Of a stretch of DNA of 7,836 nt, positions 1-5,491 are shown in pieces. Position numbers and translations under genes: made by a program. The stretch covers positions 1 through 7,836 of the forward strand of contig DATBDM010000230.1 in the NCBI GenBank assembly GCA_036269915.1. The letters are read 5' to 3'. This DNA comes from DATBDM01 sp036269915. Its GTDB lineage: Bacteria > Actinomycetota > Thermoleophilia > Solirubrobacterales > Solirubrobacteraceae. Positions within the stretch are counted from its first letter, which is position 1. Every line of letters starts with the position of its first letter. The notes beneath the pieces are model-generated. The model worked only from the letters and a program-made list of their open reading frames with translations. It was not told the origin of the DNA and searched no databases.

Positions 1-1
1 G

Positions 2-766
2 ACGAAGGCCGCGCTCGAGCGCGGTGATCGCGTGGCCGCCACGGCGCGCGACACGACCACGCTCGACGACCTCGCCGCCGAGCACGGCGACGCGCTGCTG
101 CCGCTGGCGCTCGACGTGACCGACCGCGACGCGGCCTTCGCGTCGGTGCGCCGGGCGCACGAGCGCTTCGGCCGCCTCGACATCGTCGTCAACAACGCCG
201 GCTACGGCCAGTTCGGGATGGTCGAGGAGCTCAGCGAGGCCGACGCCCGCGACCAGATCGAGACCAACCTCTTCGGCGCCCTCTGGGTCACGCAGGCCGC
301 GCTGCCGATCCTGCGCGAGCAGGGCTCCGGCCACCTCATCCAGGTGTCCTCGATCGGCGGCATCTCGGCCTTCCCCGGCATCGGCATGTACCACGCGTCC
401 AAGTGGGCGCTCGAAGGGCTCAGCCAGGCGCTCGCCCAGGAGGTCGACGGCTTCGGCATCCACGTGACGCTGATCGAGCCGGGCGGCTTCTCGACCGACT
501 GGGGCGGCGCATCGGCCAAGCACGCGGAGCCGCTCGACGCCTACGAGCCGATGCACGAGGCCTCCCGCCGGCGCCGCGCCGGGAACACGCCGGGCGATCC
601 CGTCGCGTCGGCCGAGGCGATCATGCGCGTCGTCGACGCGGACGAGCCCCCGCTGCGGACGTTCTTCGGCAGGACGCCCATCGGCATCGCCGAGCGCGAC
701 TACGAGGGCCGGCTGGCCACCTGGCGCGAGTGGCAGCCGGTCGCCGAGCTCGCCCAGGGCGGCTAG
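2..766 (+). CDS. SDR-family NAD(P)-dependent oxidoreductase, 5' end outside window
   Basis: Classical short-chain dehydrogenase/reductase, expected to be a soluble NAD(P)(H)-dependent enzyme acting on a hydroxyl or carbonyl group; the substrate cannot be told. The frame is open from base 2 and reads as the second half of the first Rossmann helix (ALERGDRVAATAR), so the glycine-rich cofactor motif and true start lie upstream of the window. A GTG at 32 falls inside the fold and is not a credible start. Visible family marks are an acidic Asp after the LDVTD strand, the NNAGYG motif near base 190-210, the SS of the catalytic serine region near 345-355, and the YHASK active site with Tyr at 389-391 and Lys at 401-403. 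The later IEPGGFSTDW stretch matches SDRs that act on lipophilic or small carbonyl compounds. About 255 residues are present, so little is missing. The stop TAG directly abuts the stop of the convergent gene, with no room for a terminator. Family is certain; role is unknown. Confidence 0.93.
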   Translation, partial: TKAALERGDRVAATARDTTTLDDLAAEHGDALLPLALDVTDRDAAFASVRRAHERFGRLDIVVNNAGYGQFGMVEELSEADARDQIETNLFGALWVTQAALPILREQGSGHLIQVSSIGGISAFPGIGMYHASKWALEGLSQALAQEVDGFGIHVTLIEPGGFSTDWGGASAKHAEPLDAYEPMHEASRRRRAGNTPGDPVASAEAIMRVVDADEPPLRTFFGRTPIGIAERDYEGRLATWREWQPVAELAQGG

Positions 767-1201
767 TCACGACGTCGTCGGGCGCCGGCGCACGACCAGC
801 ACGACGCCCGAGATCGCGAACAGCGCCGCCGTGGCCAGCAGCCAGCGCTCGACGGGCGCGTCGAAGCTCTGGCCCGACGCGCGCCGGAACTGCGCATCGC
901 CCTTGCCGGCGATCTGCGGCAGGTAGACGAGCGCGAGCAGCAGCGCGAGGCCGAGCGGGATCCGGACGTAGTTGACCGCGGTGCCGGGCAGGACACGCTC
1001 GGCGGCGCGGTCGAGCACGGAGTAGAGCGGGAGCAGGATCAGGTCGTGGGCGATCACCGCACCCGCGAGCCAGAGCAGGATGCGGCCGGTGTTGTCGACC
1101 GCGAGGATCTGCAGCAGCGCCCAGGCGGCGAGCGGGAGCAGCGCGAGGTGGGCGATCAGGTGCACCGGGCCGGCGCCGTAGGAGCGGGCGAAGCGGCTCA
1201 T
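767..1201 (-). CDS. Small four-helix membrane protein, uncharacterised
   Basis: A 144-residue protein I do not recognise. It has four hydrophobic segments at about residues 13-33, 39-63, 76-99 and 117-139, short loops, and an Arg-rich C-terminal tail (RRRPTTS), so it is probably an integral inner-membrane protein. There is no signal peptide and no Cys; the two His that stand out are His14 and His18 at the start of helix 1, plus His52 in helix 2. The loop between helices 3 and 4 is polar (GDAQFRRASGQSFDAP). The ATG overlaps the TGA of the upstream molybdenum oxidoreductase gene by 4 bases (ATGA), so the two are probably translationally coupled. As last gene of the operon it could be an accessory or anchor subunit of that oxidoreductase; this is inferred from position only. 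The reading frame stays open far upstream, but the residues there do not resemble this protein and are the antisense/off-frame copy of the neighbouring genes. Confidence 0.85.
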   Translation of the reverse strand: MSRFARSYGAGPVHLIAHLALLPLAAWALLQILAVDNTGRILLWLAGAVIAHDLILLPLYSVLDRAAERVLPGTAVNYVRIPLGLALLLALVYLPQIAGKGDAQFRRASGQSFDAPVERWLLATAALFAISGVVLVVRRRPTTS

Positions 1202-2424
1202 GCGAAGTCGATCCGTGCGACCCACTTGGTGTTGTGCACGCCGGGCAGCGCGGGGACGATCACGCGCGCCGGGTAGCCATGTTCGAGCGGCAGGTCGGCG
1301 GCGTTGACGCGCAAGGCCAGGAGCGCGTCGTCGGCGTGCACCTGCGCGGCGTTGAGCGAGGCGTGCGCGAACACGCCGCCGGGCTGCAGCGAGCGCACGT
1401 ACGCGCCTGCGCCGGGGCCTGCCCCGGCGGCGCGGGCGAGCGCGGCGAGCGGCACGCCGCTCCACTCCTGCTCGGTCGACCAGCCCTCGACGCAGGCGAT
1501 CGGCAGCCGGGCCGTGCGCTGCGGCAGCGCGAGCAGCTCGGCCCGGTCGAGCCGCACCGTGCGAGCGCCGGAGCGCAGCTCCAGCCGCCAGCCGGGACCG
1601 GTCATCTCCCGCGTCACGCCCGCCGACGCGGCGGTCTTGTTGACCGGGAAGTCCGCCGAGCCCGAACCGGTCGGCTGCCGCCGCGGCGCCAGGAAGGCGA
1701 CGCGCCGGAACGGGCCGCCGAGCGACTGGCCCGCGTTGGCGACGAGCAGCAGCAGCGCGCCGGCGCCGGCGAAGCCGAGCACCCCGCGGCGCGAGATCGT
1801 CGGCGCGGCCGGTTCGGCCGCGACCAGCGTCGCCTCCTCCTCGCGTGGCTCGGGCCGCGTGTGGAGCACGTCGTCGCGCAGCGGCCGCAGCCAGCCGCGC
1901 GCGCGGTAGGCGCGCGCCGCGACCGGGACCTTGACGACCAGGTGGATGACGAACGCCGCGGTGAAGACGACGGCGCCGTAGTAGTGCGCGACGACGAAGT
2001 TGAACCCGAACGGGTACCAGTACTGCGCGTTGGCGATCCCCGTGGCGAGCTGGAAGACGATGCTCGCGACCAGCAGCGCGATCGACGCCCGCTCGATCGC
2101 CTGCGCGATCGACGACACCGGCGGCATCACGAACAGCCGCGGGATCACGCTCCAGAGCTTCGCGATCACGAACGGCACGGCGGCGATGCCGAGGTTCACG
2201 TGCAGGCCCTGGGTGAAGGCGTAGAGCCAGGCCGGTGCGGCGGGCCAGGAGAACGACAGCGACAGGTCGGCCGGGACGATGCGGTTGCCGGCGAGGTCGG
2301 ACTGGTAGGCGACGTGCGAGAGGAAGCCCGTGACGACGACGACGATCAGCAGCAGCCCGAGGATCGTGCCGAGCGCGCTCGTCAGCCACGGCCCTCGCAG
2401 CGGCGAGCGCCACACGGGTCTCAT
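1198..2424 (-). CDS. Cytochrome b-type membrane domain fused to sulfite-oxidase-family molybdopterin domain
   Basis: A 408-residue fusion. Residues 1-170 form four membrane helices (about 16-36, 72-92, 108-130, 143-165) with His37, His75, His147 and His161 as candidate b-haem ligands, resembling cytochrome b561/formate dehydrogenase gamma-type domains. A cytosolic Arg/Glu-rich linker follows (166-208), then a twin-arginine-like SRRGVLGFAGA followed by a fifth hydrophobic segment (211-232). Residues 255-408 are a sulfite oxidase/MsrP (YedY)-type molybdopterin domain: Cys311 in ACVEGWS is the expected molybdenum ligand, followed by WSGVPL; the C-terminal HNTKWVARIDF strand also fits. Known family chemistry is oxygen-atom or two-electron redox on sulfite, sulfoxides or related compounds; the substrate here is unknown. 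Topology inferred from charges puts the N-terminus inside and the molybdenum domain outside, with electrons exchanged through the haem domain to the quinone pool. The ATG overlaps the methyltransferase TGA (ATGA); no clear Shine-Dalgarno. Upstream in-frame residues are off-frame copy of the methyltransferase gene. Confidence 0.92.
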   Translation of the reverse strand: MRPVWRSPLRGPWLTSALGTILGLLLIVVVVTGFLSHVAYQSDLAGNRIVPADLSLSFSWPAAPAWLYAFTQGLHVNLGIAAVPFVIAKLWSVIPRLFVMPPVSSIAQAIERASIALLVASIVFQLATGIANAQYWYPFGFNFVVAHYYGAVVFTAAFVIHLVVKVPVAARAYRARGWLRPLRDDVLHTRPEPREEEATLVAAEPAAPTISRRGVLGFAGAGALLLLVANAGQSLGGPFRRVAFLAPRRQPTGSGSADFPVNKTAASAGVTREMTGPGWRLELRSGARTVRLDRAELLALPQRTARLPIACVEGWSTEQEWSGVPLAALARAAGAGPGAGAYVRSLQPGGVFAHASLNAAQVHADDALLALRVNAADLPLEHGYPARVIVPALPGVHNTKWVARIDFA

Positions 2425-3104
2425 GGCCGCCGCAGTCGTGCGAACCAGCGTCCGCCGGCCTGCTGACCGGGCCCGGCGACCAGACCGGCGGCGCGGGCGA
2501 GCGGCGCGATGCCGTCGGCGCCGACGCGCGCCCAGGCGAACCACTCCGAGACCAGGCCGGGCGCCTCGAGGCGCACGCGGGTGCGCTCGGTCGGCGCGCC
2601 GGGCGGGTCGAGCTCGACGATCGCGGTGCCGCCGCGCGCGAGCAGCTCGCGGGTGCGCCGCAGCAGCGAGGCGGGATCGCCGCCGATGCCGATGTTGCCG
2701 TCGAGCAGCAACGCGGTCCGCCAGCGGCCGGAGCGAGGGACGTCGGCGAAGATCGAGCCGGGGATCGCCTCGCCGCCGCGGCCGCGGGCGACCTGCACGG
2801 CGACGGGGGAGAGGTCCAGGCCGAGGCTGTCGGTCCCGGCGGCGGCGAGCGCGGCGACGTGGCGGCCGGGCCCGCAGCCGATGTCGAGCACGGGGCCGTC
2901 GAGCCCGGCCAGCAGCTCGGTGTCGACCCGGTCGGCCGCGGCGACCCACCGCTCGAGCGGCAGCGGCGTGCTCGTGCCGTCGAAGCAGCGCACCCGGGCG
3001 CGCGGCGGCGGTGGGCCGTGGCCGAGGACATGCTCGACCACCGTGGCCAGCAGGCGCCCGTAGAGCTGATCCGCGGGGAGCGTCTCCTCACGCAGGGCGG
3101 TCAC
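2421..3104 (-). CDS. Class I SAM-dependent methyltransferase
   Basis: A 227-residue soluble methyltransferase. Motif I is clear at residues 72-80 (VLDIGCGPG), followed by LGLDLSP (94-100) for the acidic residue that binds the SAM ribose. A further motif, DGNIGIGGDP at 135-144, follows a strand (TALLL) where class I enzymes have motif IV; I recall this string from actinobacterial homologues encoded beside molybdopterin oxidoreductases, but that is memory, not a search. The acceptor is unknown: it could methylate a sugar, a lipid or a small molecule made by the two transferases encoded just upstream. Start is GTG, overlapping the TGA of the preceding gene (GTGA), with AGGTGG at 3114-3109 on the minus strand, 4 bases before the start. 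The C-terminal part (180-227) carries the SEWFAWARVGADGI strand typical of small-molecule methyltransferases. No signal peptide or membrane segment. Confidence 0.9.
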   Translation of the reverse strand: MTALREETLPADQLYGRLLATVVEHVLGHGPPPPRARVRCFDGTSTPLPLERWVAAADRVDTELLAGLDGPVLDIGCGPGRHVAALAAAGTDSLGLDLSPVAVQVARGRGGEAIPGSIFADVPRSGRWRTALLLDGNIGIGGDPASLLRRTRELLARGGTAIVELDPPGAPTERTRVRLEAPGLVSEWFAWARVGADGIAPLARAAGLVAGPGQQAGGRWFARLRRP

Positions 3105-3736
3105 GCCGCCACCTGCGCCGGAGCGATCGCGGCGAACGCGCGGGCGAACGCCCCGTCCGGCGCCGCGGCGGCGACCGCGTGGGCGTCGGCGATCGTGTCG
3201 ACGTCGAGCAGGGGTGGCAGCACCGCGGTGCGGTGGCCGAGCGTCGCCAGCCGCGCGTGCTGGACCGCGCCGGTGATGGTCTCGCTCATCGGGACGCCGG
3301 CGAACACCGCGTCGTCCGCCGCGCGTAGCCCGATGCCCCAGTAACCGCCGTCGAGCGCGGCGCCGAAGACGGAGTCGAAGCGCTCGAGCGCCCCGAGGCC
3401 GCTGTCGAGGAGCTCGGGCGTGACCTGCGGCGTGTCCATCCCGATCAGCAAGGCGGGGCCGCCGGCGTCGGCGAACGCGGCGGCGAGGCGCTCGGCGAGC
3501 CCGTCACCGCGCTGCGCGATGACCTCGAGCTCCGGGGGGATCCACGGGCCGGACTCGCCGTCGAGGACGACGATCCGGCGGCCGGCGCCGCGCGCGGCGA
3601 GCGCCGCCGCGAAGGTGTCCTCGATCGCCGCCGCGGCCAGCCGCGCCGCCTGTGCCGGCGTGCAGGGCGGCGTCAGGCGCGTCTTCACGCGCCCGGGGAC
3701 CGGCTGCTTGGCGATCACGATGAGCGACGGGACCAT
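3101..3736 (-). CDS. DUF2064 / TIGR04282-family transferase (CofC-like nucleotidyl/glycosyltransferase fold)
   Basis: A 211-residue GT-A/nucleotidyltransferase-fold protein. The N-terminal AKQPVPGRVKTRL (residues 9-21) is the diagnostic phosphate-binding loop of the family, followed by GMDTPQ (99-104) with Asp101 as a probable metal ligand, the LDGGYWGIGL substrate loop (128-137) and LLDVDT (176-181). The family is commonly named 'arsenosugar biosynthesis glycosyltransferase' because some members sit beside ArsM/ArsS, and it is related to CofC, the guanylyltransferase of F420 synthesis. Neither context is present here, so the name should not be used to infer arsenic metabolism. A role in activating or transferring a sugar or phospho-acid with GTP/NTP is inference. 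The ATG is the first possible start: an in-frame TGA lies 6 bases upstream, at 3745-3743. A 32-base spacer without visible Shine-Dalgarno or hairpin separates it from the preceding gene. The end overlaps the methyltransferase start by 4 bases. Confidence 0.92.
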   Translation of the reverse strand: MVPSLIVIAKQPVPGRVKTRLTPPCTPAQAARLAAAAIEDTFAAALAARGAGRRIVVLDGESGPWIPPELEVIAQRGDGLAERLAAAFADAGGPALLIGMDTPQVTPELLDSGLGALERFDSVFGAALDGGYWGIGLRAADDAVFAGVPMSETITGAVQHARLATLGHRTAVLPPLLDVDTIADAHAVAAAAPDGAFARAFAAIAPAQVAA

Positions 3737-3768
3737 GTCAACTCATGCGTGGCGCGCAGCCGTCCGGT

Positions 3769-4413
3769 TCACCGGAGCACGGCGGCCATGTCGCGAACGG
3801 CGCGCACGGTGCCCCACACCGTTCCGGTGACCTTCGAACGTCCCTCCCGCGGGAGGTAGGCGACGGGCACCTCGCGGATGCGCCAGCGCGCGCGCCCGGC
3901 GCGGACCACCATCTCCAGCGGCCAGCCGAAGCGCCGGTCCTCGATGCCGAGCTCGAGCAGGTCCCGCCGGCGCGCGGCGCGCATCGGGCCCAGGTCGGTC
4001 ACGCGCTGGCCGGTGCGGCGGCGAAGCTCGAACGCGAGCACCGCGTTCGCGGCCCGGGCGTGCAGCGGCCAGGCGCTGCCGGCGGTGCGCCGGCGCGCGC
4101 CGAGGACGAGGTCGGCATCGCCGGCCGCCACCGGCCCGGCGACGAGCGGCAGCTCGCCGGGGTCGAAGGAGGCGTCGCAGTCCATGAAGCACACGATCTC
4201 GGCCTCGCTCGCGGCGAGCCCGGCGTAGCAGGCGGCGCCGAACCCGGGCCGCGGCTCGTCCACGACGCGTGCGCCGAGCGCGCGGGCGGCCTCGGCGGTC
4301 CCGTCGGTCGAGCCGTTGTCGACCACGATCGGCTCGTAGCCGGCCGGCATGCGCTCGAGGACCCAGGGGATGGCACCGCGCTCGTTGAGGGCCGGGAGGA
4401 CGACGTCAGGCAT
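3769..4413 (-). CDS. Glycosyltransferase family 2 (polyprenyl-phosphate sugar synthase-like)
   Basis: A 214-residue GT-A glycosyltransferase of family 2. The N-terminal VVLPALNE (4-11) and VVDNGSTDGT (30-39) bind the nucleotide sugar; MDCDASFDP (77-85) contains the DxD metal site (Asp78, Asp80). LGARRR (104-109) and the C-terminal PREGRSKVTGT (188-198) match dolichyl/undecaprenyl-phosphate mannose or glucose synthases, which load a sugar onto a polyprenyl phosphate. No membrane helix is present, so it probably acts at the inner face of the membrane on a lipid acceptor or on a soluble one. It is first gene of the minus-strand operon. AAGGAG sits directly against the ATG with no spacer, too close to work as a Shine-Dalgarno; the TATACA 5 bases before it instead suggests a leaderless mRNA starting at the ATG. 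Sugar donor and acceptor are unknown. Confidence 0.92.
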   Translation of the reverse strand: MPDVVLPALNERGAIPWVLERMPAGYEPIVVDNGSTDGTAEAARALGARVVDEPRPGFGAACYAGLAASEAEIVCFMDCDASFDPGELPLVAGPVAAGDADLVLGARRRTAGSAWPLHARAANAVLAFELRRRTGQRVTDLGPMRAARRRDLLELGIEDRRFGWPLEMVVRAGRARWRIREVPVAYLPREGRSKVTGTVWGTVRAVRDMAAVLR

Positions 4414-4436
4414 CTCCTTGTATACGGTGCCCTGGC
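4414..4436. promoter_or_regulatory. Divergent promoter region with shared palindromic -10 (GTATAC)
   Basis: Only 23 bases separate the two divergent start codons (4413 minus, 4437 plus). They contain GTATAC at 4420-4425, a perfect palindrome and an AT-rich spot in otherwise very GC-rich DNA. Read on the minus strand, TATACA (4424-4419) ends 5 bases before the ATG; read on the plus strand, TATACG (4421-4426) ends 10 bases before the ATG. Both spacings fit -10 elements giving leaderless or nearly leaderless transcripts, as is common in actinobacteria. I see no good -35 hexamer in either direction: TTGAGG at 4385-4390 is too far away. That it is a promoter is inferred from position and composition. 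Confidence 0.55.
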
Positions 4437-5489
4437 ATGGACGGATGCATCCTCGTGACCGGCGGCGCCGGCTTCGTCGGCTCCCACGTCGTCGACGCGC
4501 TGCTCGATCGCGGCCACGAGGTGCGCGTGCTCGACCTGCTGCTCGAGGCGGCGCACCGCGAGCGCCCGGACTACCTCGACCCTGGCGCGGAGCTGATCGA
4601 GGGCGACGTGCGCGACGCGGCGACCGTCGCCCGCGCGGTCGACGGCGTCGATGCCGTCTGCCACCAGGCGGCGATGGTGGGTCTCGGGGTCGACATCGGC
4701 GACATCGCGGACTACGTCGGCCACAACGACCTGGGCACGGCGGTCCTGCTGCGCGCGCTGGCCGCGCGCGGGTTCGGCGGGCGGATCGTGCTGGCGTCGA
4801 GCATGGTGGTCTACGGCGAGGGCCGCTACGCGTGCCCGGAGCACGGCATCGTGCGGCCGGCGCCGCGACGCCCGGCGGCCCTCGACGCGGGGAGCTTCGA
4901 GCCGCCGTGCCCGTTCTGCGGACGCGCGCTCGTGCCCGAGACCGTCCCGGAGGATGCCCCGCTCGATCCGCGCAACGTGTACGCCGCGACCAAGCTCGCG
5001 CAGGAGCACCTGTGCGCCGCCTACTCGCGCGAGACCGGCGTCCCCGTCACCGCGCTGCGCTACCACAACGTCTACGGGCCGCGGATGCCGCGCAACACGC
5101 CCTACGCCGGCGTGGCGAGCATCTTCCGCTCCGCCTACGCGGCCGGCCGCGCGCCGAGCGTGTTCGAGGACGGCGGCCAGCGACGCGACTTCGTCCACGT
5201 GCGCGACGTCGCCGAGGCCAACGTGCTCGCGCTCACCGCGCCGGAGCCGGTCCCCGGCGCGTTCAACGTCGCCAGCGGCACGCCGCGCTCCGTGCTCGAC
5301 ATGGCGCAGGCGCTGTCGCGGGCGTTCGGCGACGAGCACCCGCCGCGGGTGACCGGCGAGTGGCGCGCCGGCGACGTCCGCCACGTGTTCGCGTCCGCGG
5401 GGCTCGCCGCCGAGCGGCTCGGGTTCCGCGCGCGCGAGGACTTCGAGGCCGGGATGCGCGCGTTCGCCTCGGCACCGTTGAGGGCCTAG
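4437..5489 (+). CDS. NAD-dependent epimerase/dehydratase (extended SDR) with Cys/His-rich insertion
   Basis: A 350-residue extended SDR that should oxidise and re-reduce the sugar of a nucleotide-sugar (epimerase, or dehydratase/reductase). The Rossmann motif is GGAGFVG at 9-15; the acidic strand end is VLDLL (31-35); DVRD (57-60) contacts adenine; the catalytic Ser is in ASSMVVYGEG (120-129), with Tyr182 and Lys186 in YAATK. RYHNVYGP (208-215) and FVHVRDVAEA (252-261) are standard for nucleotide-sugar epimerases. Unusual is an insertion at about 130-168 with CPEHG (Cys133, His136) and CPFCG (Cys158, Cys161), which looks like a small zinc-binding knuckle between the Ser strand and the Tyr helix. 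From memory, similar insertions occur in proteins annotated as dTDP-L-rhamnose 4-epimerases; I cannot confirm it. The start is fixed by the Rossmann strand beginning at residue 4. It is divergent from the glycosyltransferase operon and followed after 2 bases by the kinase gene. Length is typical. Confidence 0.92.
   Translation: MDGCILVTGGAGFVGSHVVDALLDRGHEVRVLDLLLEAAHRERPDYLDPGAELIEGDVRDAATVARAVDGVDAVCHQAAMVGLGVDIGDIADYVGHNDLGTAVLLRALAARGFGGRIVLASSMVVYGEGRYACPEHGIVRPAPRRPAALDAGSFEPPCPFCGRALVPETVPEDAPLDPRNVYAATKLAQEHLCAAYSRETGVPVTALRYHNVYGPRMPRNTPYAGVASIFRSAYAAGRAPSVFEDGGQRRDFVHVRDVAEANVLALTAPEPVPGAFNVASGTPRSVLDMAQALSRAFGDEHPPRVTGEWRAGDVRHVFASAGLAAERLGFRAREDFEAGMRAFASAPLRA
5480..5484 (+). promoter_or_regulatory. 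Shine-Dalgarno-like GAGGG for the PfkB-family gene
   Basis: GAGGG lies inside the end of the epimerase gene, 7 bases before the ATG at 5492. This spacing favours the ATG over the GTG at 5489-5491, which overlaps the epimerase TAG by one base. It is a modest match. Confidence 0.45.
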
Positions 5490-5491
5490 TG

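Noticed and set aside
32..766. Complete SDR gene starting at GTG 32
   Set aside because: This start would remove the first Rossmann strand and glycine-rich loop. The frame is open upstream and encodes the matching helix, so the gene is cut by the window edge.
1411..1428. Inverted repeat GCCGGGG-CCTG-CCCCGGC as a possible terminator or regulatory hairpin
   Set aside because: It lies inside the molybdenum domain gene, encodes a Gly/Ala/Pro loop, has no T-run after it on either strand, and such palindromes are expected in this base composition.
1234..2466. Long plus-strand open frame of about 410 codons opposite the molybdenum oxidoreductase gene
   Set aside because: Composition is Arg/Gly/Asp/Ala-rich with no domain motifs. 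It mirrors the real gene on the other strand and arises because stop codons are rare in GC-rich DNA.
2425..2949. N-terminal extension of the molybdenum oxidoreductase frame to 583 residues
   Set aside because: The extension is Arg-rich off-frame copy of the methyltransferase. The ATG at 2424 overlaps its TGA and directly precedes the first membrane helix.
1202..3091. Upstream extension of the small membrane-protein frame, giving a 774-residue protein
   Set aside because: The added residues are off-frame translation of the methyltransferase and oxidoreductase genes. The real protein begins at the ATG at 1201, overlapping the upstream stop.
4414..4418. AGGAG as Shine-Dalgarno for the GT2 gene
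   Set aside because: It touches the ATG with no spacer, so it cannot pair with 16S rRNA and place the start. A leaderless transcript is more likely.
3999..5384. Long minus-strand open frame opposite the epimerase and running off-frame through the GT2 gene
   Set aside because: It has no recognisable motifs, and the two genes it covers have strong catalytic motifs in other frames.
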